From Chitinophaga pinensis (lineage in GTDB: Bacteria > Bacteroidota > Bacteroidia > Chitinophagales > Chitinophagaceae), in contig CAMDVD010000031.1 of the NCBI GenBank assembly GCA_945878115.1, positions 1-42,324 on the forward strand: a stretch of 42,324 bases of DNA, read 5' to 3'. Of the stretch, positions 25,918 to 34,297 are shown one piece after another (within the stretch, counting starts at the first letter, position 1; each line of letters starts with the position of its first letter). Under the pieces are notes generated by a model. The model ran no database searches and was not told where the DNA came from. It worked only from the letters and a program-made list of their open reading frames with translations. The translations under genes were made by a program, and so were the position numbers.

Positions 25918-26688
25918 TTAAGCATTCATCTCACTTACCTGATCATTCCATTCAAGAATAAAGTTATTTCTACCCTCACCGATAAGTATAGATAAATAAT
26001 TTTGCTGGACTAATTCCAATAAGGACAAAAAATTGAATATGGCATGAATCCTAGTCTCGCATGATTGAAAAATTCTTTCAAAAGCAATCTTTTTTTCTCG
26101 CTTAGTCCAATCTATAATAAATTCACGTTGCCCTTCCATTGTATAATTATATTTTACAACAACATGTTGTGGATTGGCAAGCCGACTATTCATTCTCTTT
26201 ATCACCTTTTCATAACTCTGAAACAATTTAAAAATAGTAACTGTTTGCATTTCAGTTCCTTCACTCATGGTTTCGCCAATTTGCACTAGTTCTGAAACAA
26301 CATTCCCTCTTTTAAACTGCAACATTCTATCTGCTTCCATTAATTTAATTTCTTCAGCAGCTTCCTTGAATCTTTTATACTCTAAAATTTTATCAATCAA
26401 TTCCTTGCGCGGATCTATCTCGTTACCTTGTTCATCCATTTCTTTTCGTGGCAATAACATTTTTGCTTTAATACGAATTAATGTGGATGCAAATAAAATA
26501 AACTCACTGGCTAATTCGATATTCAATTCTTCTAATGCTTTGATATAAGCCAAGAATTCCGTGGTGATTTTAAAGATTGGAATATTCTGAATTTCAATTT
26601 CATCTCTTTCAATAAAGAAAAGTAGCAAATCAAAAGGGCCTTCAAAAGTTTCTATTTTAATATTATAGGACGCAGTACTAGTAGCCAT
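25918..26688 (-). CDS. scpA: segregation and condensation protein A
   Basis: 256 aa kleisin; it bridges SMC heads with ScpB in the bacterial condensin. The N-terminus carries the ScpA signature FEGPFDLLLFFIERDEIEI, with FILFASTLIRIKAKMLLPRK following. The middle is charged and helical. The C-terminal winged-helix part is represented by FNFLSLLELVQQNYLSILIG. Length is normal. Neither scpB nor smc is in the window, so the gene is not in the classic scpAB pair here. It has its own promoter 16 bases upstream of the ATG. Confidence 0.93.
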   Translation of the reverse strand: MATSTASYNIKIETFEGPFDLLLFFIERDEIEIQNIPIFKITTEFLAYIKALEELNIELASEFILFASTLIRIKAKMLLPRKEMDEQGNEIDPRKELIDKILEYKRFKEAAEEIKLMEADRMLQFKRGNVVSELVQIGETMSEGTEMQTVTIFKLFQSYEKVIKRMNSRLANPQHVVVKYNYTMEGQREFIIDWTKREKKIAFERIFQSCETRIHAIFNFLSLLELVQQNYLSILIGEGRNNFILEWNDQVSEMNA

Positions 26689-26704
26689 AAGTTTATATGA
26701 ACTT

Positions 26705-26712
26705 CAAATGTA
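26705..26712 (-). promoter_or_regulatory. -7 promoter box for scpA
   Basis: Minus-strand TACATTTG is an exact match and ends 16 bases before the ATG. A canonical -33 is not seen. Confidence 0.55.
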
Positions 26713-26759
26713 AGAAAGAGAAAGTAAGGAGATAAGAAATAGTGCTTATTTTTGAAATC

Positions 26760-27084
26760 TCTTCTCCAAGATTTTATCGAAAAATCTAGTTTATTGAAGC
26801 AATTTCTTCTAATTGAACCAAATTCAATTACTTTCTTATAGAATTTTAGAAAATATTTGCAAAGTAAAATCCACGTTGCAACAAGCCTAATTGGCGTATT
26901 TTAAACGGCTTTTTAAGACTTTATGGCGCATTTTCAGTTCCTAGCTAGATGATTTCAATATTATATTTTTAAAGAATAGCCATATTAATTTTTGAAATTT
27001 AATATTCAGGCTGTACTTTAGCATTGAATTTTATGGGTTAGTAAGATAAGGACTGTCGAGAAATTGATAGTCCTTTCTTTTTTT
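26760..27084 (+). ncRNA. possible noncoding RNA ending at an intrinsic terminator
   Basis: The 560-bp gap between scpA and radA has no convincing reading frame, yet contains a complete forward-strand terminator at 27048-27084. A forward -7 box (TATTTTTG, 26747-26754) lies about 300 bases upstream, and a weaker box (AATATTTG) lies near 26864. As no forward gene precedes the terminator, a small RNA transcript is the simplest explanation. I could not match it to 6S RNA, tmRNA, RNase P RNA or SRP RNA by eye. Confidence 0.3.
27048..27084 (+). terminator. intrinsic terminator in the scpA-radA gap
   Basis: The stem AAGGACTGTC (27048-27057) pairs with GATAGTCCTT (27066-27075) with one G-T wobble and an eight-base loop. 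TCTTTTTTT follows. It points away from scpA's own transcription direction and precedes radA. Confidence 0.7.
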
Positions 27085-27248
27085 ATCAAGTAATGAATAA
27101 TTAGGTGTTCCATATTTAATATCAATTTTTTGATTCATTGAAGAACGATTATCTCTTACTCTTTATGCAAGAAAATGAAAATCCATTTAGTAAAATTTTT
27201 CTTTCTTTATTATTATTCTCACCTTAGCAAAAAAATAAAATCAATCCA

Positions 27249-28610
27249 TTGTCTAAATTAAAAACCATCTTTATTTGTCAAACTTGTGGAATAGAAAGTG
27301 CTAAGTGGCAAGGCAAATGTCCATCCTGTAATTCATGGAATACCATAGTAGAAGAAATTATTCAAAAGGAAACGAAGAAGGAAATTTGGGACACCCCTAA
27401 AAATAATGGCTCCACAAAATCAGTTCAATTACAAGACATTACGGAAACAGAAAGTCAACGTATCATTTCCAAAGACTTAGAATTAAATAGAGTTTTAGGC
27501 GGTGGCATTGTAGAAGGGTCTGTCGTCTTAGTTGCAGGTGATCCTGGTATTGGCAAGAGTACTCTTTTTCTACAAGCATGTTTGCAAATGAAAAATATTC
27601 GAACCTTATATATTAGTGGTGAAGAAAGTTTACAGCAAATAAAAATGAGAGCCAATCGATTGAAAATTCAGAACGAACAATTTTATATTCTTACAGCAAC
27701 GGATACACAAACTATTTTTACAGAAATCAAAAAACTACAACCGCAACTTGTGGTAATTGATTCTATTCAAACAGTAGAATCTCAAAACATTGCTAGTGCA
27801 CCAGGAAGTGTAAGTCAAGTAAGAGAATGTACTGCAGAAATAGTGCGATTTGCAAAGGCAACCAACACACCAGTTTTTATCATTGGACATATTACAAAAG
27901 ATGGGTCTATAGCTGGACCAAAAGTATTGGAACATATGGTGGATACCGTATTACAATTTGAAGGAGATAGACATTATTCGTATCGCATTTTGAGAACAAC
28001 AAAAAATAGATTCGGGAATGCAAGTGAATTAGGCATTTATGAAATGAGTGAAATGGGTCTTCGACAAATATCGAATCCATCTGAAATATTAATAACACAA
28101 AAGGATGAAGCACTAAGTGGTATTGCCATTGCGGCTACTCTCGAAGGCGCGCGACCATTGCTTATTGAAACACAAGCATTGGTTACTCAAGCAATTTACG
28201 GCACACCACAACGCACAGTGAGTGGCTTCGATTTGCGTCGCTTACAATTATTACTTGCCGTATTAGAAAAGCGTGGCGGATTTCAATTTGGCATGAAAGA
28301 TGTTTTTCTCAATATTGCTGGCGGCATAAAAGTGGAAGACCCTGCTATTGATTTAGCCGTATTGTGCGCCTTGCTTTCTTCGTATGAAGATACACCTGTT
28401 CCACATCAAATATGCTTTGTTGGGGAAGTTGGATTAAGTGGTGAAATTCGCGCTGTAAACAGGATTGAACAACGTATTGCTGAAGCTGAAAAATTAGGCT
28501 TTGAAAAAATTATCATTTCCAAATTCAATAAAAAAAGTATTCAATTAAAACCCAAAATCGAAATTTGCATGATTAGCAAAATCGAAGAATTATATAAAAT
28601 GTTATTTTGA
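27249..28610 (+). CDS. radA: DNA repair protein RadA (Sms)
   Basis: 453 aa. The N-terminal zinc finger has C10, C13, C24 and C27 (FICQTCG...GKCPSC). The RecA-like ATPase has Walker A GDPGIGKS (97-104), and the RadA-specific motif KNRFG is at 252-256. The C-terminal Lon-protease-like domain contains GGIKVEDPAIDLAVL and FVGEVGLSGEIRAV and lacks a working protease site, as usual. RadA is a hexameric helicase-like motor that promotes branch migration in recombination. The start is a TTG, since no in-frame ATG precedes the zinc finger. The comF-like gene follows after 12 bases, so both are probably one operon. Confidence 0.95.
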   Translation: MSKLKTIFICQTCGIESAKWQGKCPSCNSWNTIVEEIIQKETKKEIWDTPKNNGSTKSVQLQDITETESQRIISKDLELNRVLGGGIVEGSVVLVAGDPGIGKSTLFLQACLQMKNIRTLYISGEESLQQIKMRANRLKIQNEQFYILTATDTQTIFTEIKKLQPQLVVIDSIQTVESQNIASAPGSVSQVRECTAEIVRFAKATNTPVFIIGHITKDGSIAGPKVLEHMVDTVLQFEGDRHYSYRILRTTKNRFGNASELGIYEMSEMGLRQISNPSEILITQKDEALSGIAIAATLEGARPLLIETQALVTQAIYGTPQRTVSGFDLRRLQLLLAVLEKRGGFQFGMKDVFLNIAGGIKVEDPAIDLAVLCALLSSYEDTPVPHQICFVGEVGLSGEIRAVNRIEQRIAEAEKLGFEKIIISKFNKKSIQLKPKIEICMISKIEELYKMLF

Positions 28611-28622
28611 AAATAAAAAAAT

Positions 28623-29330
28623 ATGAACCGTTATTTGAACAAAACCATTACTTCCATCTTAGCGCTTTTCTACCCTAATCTCTGCCAAGCCTGTGCAACA
28701 GAATTAGTCGGTAATGAAAATCAATTTTGTGTCTCTTGCTGGAAAGATTTTTCTAGAACCCAGTTCCATTTATTCCATGGCAATCCATTGGAACAAAAAA
28801 TGTGGGGGCGGATAAAAATCGAACATGCCACTGCCATGTATTATTTCAAAAAAGATTCTAAAATCCAAGAAGCCTTGCATGCTTTAAAATATAGAAACCA
28901 ACAAGAAATAGGCATCGAAATGGGAAAACGCATTGCATTTGAAATTGAAAAATGCCCATGGATAAAGGATATAGATATATTGATGCCTGTGCCTTTGACT
29001 GCCATGAAATACAAAAAAAGAGGTTATAACCAGAGTGAATTGATTGCAAGAGGTCTGCATCAAGTCATACCAATTCCCTTGGATACAACTAGCTTGACGA
29101 GAGTAAAAAATAGTGATACCCAAACAAGAAAATCAAGAGAACAGAGATTAGAGAATGTGGAAGATGCTTTTATTGTACAACAGAATGCTACACATTTATA
29201 CGGCAAACATATTTTATTAATGGATGATGTAGTAACTTCTGGTGCAACCCTGGAAGCTTGCGCAACTAGCCTCCTACAAATTCCCAATACCAAAGTAAGT
29301 ATTTGCACTTTGACTTATGCAATACAATAA
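28623..29330 (+). CDS. ComF-family phosphoribosyltransferase-like protein
   Basis: 235 aa. An N-terminal zinc-finger-like region has C21, C24, C36 and C39 (CQAC...CVSC). The type I phosphoribosyltransferase fold follows, with ALHALKYRNQQEIG, VPLTAMKYKKRGYNQSELIA and the PRPP-binding loop LLMDDVVTSGAT (199-210). ComF proteins assist DNA uptake and processing in naturally competent bacteria and are found widely elsewhere. The location directly after radA, a recombination gene that acts on incoming DNA, fits a shared role, though this pairing is inference. Confidence 0.9.
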   Translation: MNRYLNKTITSILALFYPNLCQACATELVGNENQFCVSCWKDFSRTQFHLFHGNPLEQKMWGRIKIEHATAMYYFKKDSKIQEALHALKYRNQQEIGIEMGKRIAFEIEKCPWIKDIDILMPVPLTAMKYKKRGYNQSELIARGLHQVIPIPLDTTSLTRVKNSDTQTRKSREQRLENVEDAFIVQQNATHLYGKHILLMDDVVTSGATLEACATSLLQIPNTKVSICTLTYAIQ

Positions 29331-29342
29331 TTTATTTTGCGT

Positions 29343-29350
29343 TATGTTTG
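29343..29350 (+). promoter_or_regulatory. -7 promoter box for the beta-helix lipoprotein
   Basis: TATGTTTG is an exact match ending 25 bases before the ATG at 29376. It lies after the TTG that would open the longest frame (29337), so the protein must start at 29376 or 29388. Confidence 0.5.
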
Positions 29351-29375
29351 TACTTCAATTTTTCCATTAAAGACA

Positions 29376-30812
29376 ATGCCTGCATTCATGCTTTCAAAAC
29401 AAACTCTTTTTTTTACAATTCTTATTTTATTCATTGCCTCTATATTCGTTTCCTGCAAAAAAGATAAATTTCTTACAGAAGGTGGTCAAATAAACTATTC
29501 AATAGATACTTTAAAATTTGATACAGTATTCACCACTTTAGGAAGTGCGACTCGTTCTTTTTTATTGTACAACACAAACAACAAACGAATTAAAATAGAT
29601 CAAATAAAATTACAAGGTGGACAAAATTCTCCATTCAGATTAAATGTAGATGGCGAGCCTACAAAAGATATACATAATGTAGAAATTGCACCAAATGATA
29701 GCATCTATATTTTCGTTGCAGTAACTGTAAATCCTACCTCTGGTAATTTACCATTTATAATCAACGACAAAGTGGAAGTAACACTCAATGGCAACCAAAG
29801 TAATGTTGCCTTGCAGGCCTATGGGCAAGACGCACATTATGTTGTAGATAGTTTTTTACAAACTGCCGTTTGGGACAATGATAAACCTTATGTCATTATA
29901 CATAGTGCGGCAGTAGATACTGGCGCAACATTGACCATTAATAAAGGGTGCAGAATATATATGCATGCCGATTCAAAACTATATGTAGCAGGTCGTTTAT
30001 GGGTTTTTGGTACAAAAGAAGACAGTGTGATTTTTCAAGGCGATAGACTAGATAGAGACTACTTCGGATATAAAGATTATCCAGGCGAATGGAGAGGCAT
30101 TCATTTTTTACGGAGTAGTGAGGGGTCAAATTTGAATTATGCAATTATTAAAAATGCTGGATTAACAGATGCCGCTGTGTATGTAGAACCACCTACAGTG
30201 CCGCTTGCAGGACCTCAATTGGAAATGAATCAATGTATCATTGCAAACTCATCTAGCTTTGGCATCATCGGATTAAATACATGGATTAAAGCAACCAATT
30301 GCTTGATTCACACTTGTGGCCTGCAAAATCTTGCTATCTTGGAAGGTGGAACTTATGAATTCAATTATTGCACGATTGCTACTTTTGGTGGCCTAGGTAT
30401 TAACCATGCGCAACAACCTACTGCTGTAATTTATAATTATAGAGATACCTCTTTAACTGGATATGTCGGAAATAATTTACAAGCTACTTTTCAAAATTGT
30501 ATTTTTTACGGTTCATTGGATGATGAAATTATTTTTAACCAAAAGGGATCATGGAACTACCAAGTGACTATGACGAATTGCTTACTAAAAAGAGCTACAA
30601 CCGTTCCTTCCACATTGGTAACTATGAATAATTGCATAACAAATACCGACGCAGATTACCCACAATTCATTGATTCTTATAAATGGGATTATCACTTAAA
30701 ATCAACTTCTCCTTTAAATCATAAAGGATTGCCTGTTCCTGCGGTAGATCGTGATTTAGATCGTGTACTTTGGAATAATCCACCAAGCATTGGTTGTTAT
30801 GAAGTGAACTAG
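29376..30812 (+). CDS. lipoprotein with right-handed beta-helix
   Basis: 478 aa from the ATG at 29376 (474 from the next ATG at 29388). The lipoprotein signal is LSKQTLFFTILILFIASIF followed by VSC, with KKDK after the cysteine. An Ig-like segment (about 40-150; SIDTLKFDTVFTTLGSATRS is its start) resembles those in Bacteroidota surface lipoproteins. A parallel beta-helix with repeated short strands follows (about 170-440): NYAIIKNAGLTDAAVY, MNQCIIANSSSFGIIG, ATNCLIHTCGLQNLAIL and TMTNCLLKRATTVP. Such helices often bind or cleave polysaccharides, but no catalytic residues are identifiable. The C-terminus LDRVLWNNPPSIGCYEVN resembles the ending of other choice-of-anchor proteins. It lies downstream of comF but has its own promoter. 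Confidence 0.8.
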   Translation: MPAFMLSKQTLFFTILILFIASIFVSCKKDKFLTEGGQINYSIDTLKFDTVFTTLGSATRSFLLYNTNNKRIKIDQIKLQGGQNSPFRLNVDGEPTKDIHNVEIAPNDSIYIFVAVTVNPTSGNLPFIINDKVEVTLNGNQSNVALQAYGQDAHYVVDSFLQTAVWDNDKPYVIIHSAAVDTGATLTINKGCRIYMHADSKLYVAGRLWVFGTKEDSVIFQGDRLDRDYFGYKDYPGEWRGIHFLRSSEGSNLNYAIIKNAGLTDAAVYVEPPTVPLAGPQLEMNQCIIANSSSFGIIGLNTWIKATNCLIHTCGLQNLAILEGGTYEFNYCTIATFGGLGINHAQQPTAVIYNYRDTSLTGYVGNNLQATFQNCIFYGSLDDEIIFNQKGSWNYQVTMTNCLLKRATTVPSTLVTMNNCITNTDADYPQFIDSYKWDYHLKSTSPLNHKGLPVPAVDRDLDRVLWNNPPSIGCYEVN

Positions 30813-30818
30813 GTAATG

Positions 30819-31296
30819 GTCTGAATCAGGATTTACTTGATTGTAGGATGTACAAGATTATACTTTGGATTGAATACCTTTTTATACTGCAAACTGATTG
30901 CTTAAAAATGGATAAGTAAACTATGGAAACGCATAGGCTACAACATAATTTTTTGCTTGCGCTAAAGGTACCTCTTCCAAATTAATCAATGCCTTTAATT
31001 CAACAATGACAGAACTTTCAACAATAAAATCAGCTCATCTTGTGCCTACTTCAGTTCCTTCATAAAAAATAGTTTGTTCTATTTCTCGTGCAAATACCAA
31101 CCCTGCTTTATTCATTTCAATGGCAAGCATCTTTGACAAATTACTTCTTGAAAACCATTGACAAGTGTGTTGTGCATCTTCATCGCACACCCAATAATTG
31201 CATTGGTTATTTCCTCTTATCCCATTTTATTATTTCTGACAAATAATATACATCAAATCTTGTTCATCTTTTAATCCTGCAAATCCTGATTCAGAC
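30819..31296. mobile_element. GxxExxY-carrying unit bounded by inverted repeats
   Basis: GTCTGAATCAGGATTT at 30819-30834 is matched by its exact reverse complement at 31281-31296. Less perfect pairing continues inward for about 30 further bases (GGATG-ACAAGATT segments on both sides). The 478-bp unit fills almost all of the 488-bp gap between two convergent genes and contains only the decayed GxxExxY gene. The shape suggests a small non-autonomous mobile unit or a recombination cassette; no flanking target duplication was identified. Confidence 0.55.
30833..31232 (-). pseudogene. GxxExxY family protein, decayed
   Basis: Reverse-strand translation in pieces gives EITNAIIGCAMKMHNTL, GFQEVICQR, LAIEMNKAGLVFAREIEQTI, FYEGTEVGTR, a TGA stop (31035-31037), ADFIVESSVIVELKALINLE, PLAQAKNYVVAYAFP and finally KKVFNPKYNLVHPTIK before the natural stop. 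This is recognisably the GxxExxY family, with conserved VELKA and LAQAxNY. At least one frameshift (near 31106, between QR and LAIEM) and a further one after YAFP are needed, and there is a second internal stop (TAA, 30902-30904). The family has no settled function. The N-terminal boundary is approximate. Confidence 0.85.
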
Positions 31297-31300
31297 TTTC

Positions 31301-32515
31301 CTACAAACTCATATTCTTTCGTAAAGAAAATGAACCTGCAACTCTAGAATAATGATTCAACCTTAACAATATGAGCAATAAAATCGGTGTAATTTCCGCA
31401 ATGTATTGTTGATCTGCAAAGAGATTGTACAACATCGAAATCACCAATAACCAACTTGCATAACGAGCATAGTCTTTTACTTTTTCCGTATTTCTTGCAA
31501 TCATAAAAGCAAAGACTACATGCAATGGGAATGCCCAAAGAATATTTCGATTCCAAGCGCAAACTTGATGCTCTGTGCCAAACCACATAAACAACATAAA
31601 GCAGCCCAACAAACCAAGTAACAAGAAAAATAACACATCAAAAAATAACAAGAACCTTTTAATTTTAGGCGACAATGAAAGAAAAACAATGACTAATAAC
31701 AAAGCCCAAAATAACATACGAGGTTGATTAGATTGTTCAGGGAATGTATTGGGTTCTGGTAATAATTGCAAAGTTTCCTTTATCAACGGCTGACCATCCA
31801 ATGTAGCCCTGGCTAAGCCTTTCATCAGATAATCCGGCAGAAACATACTTTGTTCATTGGTCATTTTATCATCCACCCGATGGCTCAACAATAAATTAAT
31901 ACCCATCCTTTCCCAATGAATATTCCTTTCATCATAATTTAATATCGTACGAAATGAAACGCTATCATCTGCTATAACTCTACCATACGTAAATCGCTTT
32001 CCGAAATAGTTGCTGAACATGTTTCTTATTCGAGTAGAACAATTATCGAACAGAAAATCATACTTATAATATTTATTTTCTTCCTTCAAATTATTCACCA
32101 AAAATTTATTCAATGCGGAAGCATCGAGTTGACTTATTTGTAGCACTTGCTCATACACACTTCTCCCCTCTTCTATGTAGGTTTGCATAAAATCACTATA
32201 CCCTTCATCATTCAAATAATAATCTAATTTACCTCTGGTAAATTTGCTGTAGAATTCAGGATCACCAAAATTAAAAGTGCCATAATTATATACTATATCC
32301 GTATTATGGCTGCTATCCATCACACGTACTGCACTATGCCCATACACCGAATACAAATCTTGTCCGCTACCACAGGTAATGATACTAATACGATAATGCG
32401 TTGTATCCTCTACCTCCGCATGAACAGTACTTATTAGGCAAAAAATATTTGTTACTAAAATAAGAATCAAAAACATTAGCTGTTTAAAATTATTTACTTG
32501 CTGTTTTTCTCTCAT
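31301..32515 (-). CDS. Lnb-like DUF4105 membrane protein
   Basis: 404 aa. After an N-terminal hydrophobic segment (about 12-31) comes a periplasmic DUF4105 domain with H60 in YSVYGHSAVRVMD and C159 in FLFDNCSTRIRN, the conserved His and Cys of that family. The C-terminal third has about five TM helices (from about 266 to 390). In Bacteroides the related Lnb protein transfers an acyl chain in lipoprotein maturation. Homology of this protein to Lnb is likely, but whether it has the same activity is inferred. It follows guaB by about 105 bases on the same strand and no promoter was identified in that gap, so it may be co-transcribed with guaB. Confidence 0.78.
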   Translation of the reverse strand: MREKQQVNNFKQLMFLILILVTNIFCLISTVHAEVEDTTHYRISIITCGSGQDLYSVYGHSAVRVMDSSHNTDIVYNYGTFNFGDPEFYSKFTRGKLDYYLNDEGYSDFMQTYIEEGRSVYEQVLQISQLDASALNKFLVNNLKEENKYYKYDFLFDNCSTRIRNMFSNYFGKRFTYGRVIADDSVSFRTILNYDERNIHWERMGINLLLSHRVDDKMTNEQSMFLPDYLMKGLARATLDGQPLIKETLQLLPEPNTFPEQSNQPRMLFWALLLVIVFLSLSPKIKRFLLFFDVLFFLLLGLLGCFMLFMWFGTEHQVCAWNRNILWAFPLHVVFAFMIARNTEKVKDYARYASWLLVISMLYNLFADQQYIAEITPILLLILLRLNHYSRVAGSFSLRKNMSL

Positions 32516-32578
32516 TATTATTTATTAATCAAATTCCAAATACTATCCTCTCACTACTAACTACTAAATACTCACTAC

Positions 32579-32620
32579 TTTCGACTTTCGACTTTCGACT
32601 TTCGACTTTCGACTTTCGAC
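32579..32620. repeat. heptamer microsatellite, six copies of TTTCGAC
   Basis: Six perfect tandem copies of TTTCGAC end on the first base of the guaB stop codon. On the coding strand the unit reads GTCGAAA. The repeat is therefore in the 3' untranslated region immediately after guaB. Confidence 0.9.
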
Positions 32621-34086
32621 TATCTAGAATAATTCGGAGACTCCTTCGTAACTACCACATCATGTGCATGACTTTCACGCATCCCTGCATTCGTTATGCG
32701 CACAAACTTTGCTTCTTGTAATGCCTTAATATCTTTAGCACCACAATATCCCATGCCTGCCCGTAAGCCGCCAATGAATTGATGTATGACTTCATTCAAT
32801 GTTCCTTTATATGGCACTCTTCCAACAATACCTTCTGGCACTAATTTTTTTATATCATCTTCTACATCTTGAAAATATCTATCCTTACTACCTTCTTGCA
32901 TCGCTTCAATACTACCCATACCACGATAAGATTTAAATTTCCTTCCTTCAAAAATAATCGTTTCTCCAGGACTTTCTTCTACGCCAGCGAATACAGATCC
33001 TGCCATCACACTAGAAGCACCAGCTACTAAGGCTTTTACTAAATCACCTGTATATCGTATACCACCATCCGCAATAACTGGAATACCGGATTTTTTTAAT
33101 GCTGCTGCAGCATCCATGATGGCAGTTAATTGCGGTGCACCTGCACCAGTTACGATACGTGTTGTACAAATTGACCCAGGTCCTACTCCAACTTTTACTG
33201 CATCTGCACCAGCAGTTGCCAATGCTTTAGCACCTTCAGCTGTTGCTACATTTCCTGCAATAATTGGTAATTGCTTATACGCTTTTTTTATTTTTTTCAC
33301 CGTATCCATCACTCCCTTAGAATGACCATGCGCACTGTCTAATGTAATTACATCCACACCAGAATGTATTAATGCTTCCACTCTAGTTAATACATCAGCA
33401 GTTATTCCAACCGCAGCCCCAACGAGTAAACGCCCCATATTATCTTTACTAGAATACGGATGACTTCTGTATTGAATAATATCACGATAGGTAATAAGGC
33501 CAATCAATTTTTTATTTTTATCTACTATCGGTAATTTTTCAATTTTATATTGTTGTAAGATTTTTTCTGCTTTAATCAAATCTGTTCCAAGTTGTGCTGT
33601 CACTAAGTTGTCCTTGGTCATAACATCACTAATCTTTTGCTTCATGTTCTTTTCAAATCGCAAATCTCTATTGGTGAGTATACCAACCAATTTATGATTC
33701 GCATCAATGATAGGAATACCGCCAATTTTATTTTCACGCATCAAGCGCACTGCATCACCCACTGTGGCTTCTGGATGAAGAGTTACTGGATCTACAATCA
33801 AGCCACTTTCACTACGTTTAACTTTACGTACTTGTTCGGCTTGCTTTTCGATACTCATATTTTTATGCAAAATACCAATACCACCTTCACGGGCTAATGC
33901 AATTGCCAAATGAGTTTCTGTAACCGTATCCATTGCAGCGGAAACAAGTGGCACATTAATTTTTATTTGTTTGGTGAGTTGGGTCGAAATATTGACTTCA
34001 CGTGGTAATACTTCAGAATAAGCAGGAACTAATAATACGTCATCAAACGTAAGTCCTTCTTTGGTAATTTTATTGTTTATAGCCAT
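32620..34086 (-). CDS. guaB: inosine-5'-monophosphate dehydrogenase
   Basis: 488 aa from the ATG at 34086. It oxidises IMP to XMP with NAD, the committed step of GMP synthesis. The TIM barrel is split by two CBS domains (about residues 95-205, around [19 protein letters not shown] and [14 protein letters not shown]). The catalytic loop is [13 protein letters not shown] with the active-site cysteine at about 307, and [11 protein letters not shown] and [11 protein letters not shown] complete the IMP and flap regions. A longer frame would begin at a TTG at 34092, but this lies inside the -7 box. The ATG is only four bases past the box, so the transcript may be leaderless. Highly conserved housekeeping gene; the (p)ppGpp synthetase gene lies just upstream on the same strand. 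Confidence 0.96.
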   Translation of the reverse strand: MAINNKITKEGLTFDDVLLVPAYSEVLPREVNISTQLTKQIKINVPLVSAAMDTVTETHLAIALAREGGIGILHKNMSIEKQAEQVRKVKRSESGLIVDPVTLHPEATVGDAVRLMRENKIGGIPIIDANHKLVGILTNRDLRFEKNMKQKISDVMTKDNLVTAQLGTDLIKAEKILQQYKIEKLPIVDKNKKLIGLITYRDIIQYRSHPYSSKDNMGRLLVGAAVGITADVLTRVEALIHSGVDVITLDSAHGHSKGVMDTVKKIKKAYKQLPIIAGNVATAEGAKALATAGADAVKVGVGPGSICTTRIVTGAGAPQLTAIMDAAAALKKSGIPVIADGGIRYTGDLVKALVAGASSVMAGSVFAGVEESPGETIIFEGRKFKSYRGMGSIEAMQEGSKDRYFQDVEDDIKKLVPEGIVGRVPYKGTLNEVIHQFIGGLRAGMGYCGAKDIKALQEAKFVRITNAGMRESHAHDVVVTKESPNYSR

Positions 34087-34089
34087 GTG

Positions 34090-34097
34090 CAAAGATA
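34090..34097 (-). promoter_or_regulatory. -7 promoter box for guaB
   Basis: Minus-strand TATCTTTG is an exact match. It ends four bases before the ATG and overlaps an upstream in-frame TTG, so it fixes the start at 34086. Confidence 0.6.
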
Positions 34098-34297
34098 AAA
34101 GAATAATTGAATTTGAAAACTTGCGTGCAAAAAATATTCTACCTCATTTTTTGTATTTATTTCTTAGAAAAAATAAGCTCGCCCTAAAGGTTGGTTCCAC
34201 TATTCGAAATTATTTTTTTACTTCTTCAATTACAAACGGTTAACTTATTCTATAATTATCAATTTAGGATTTAGAATTTAGAATTTTAAATTTAAAA

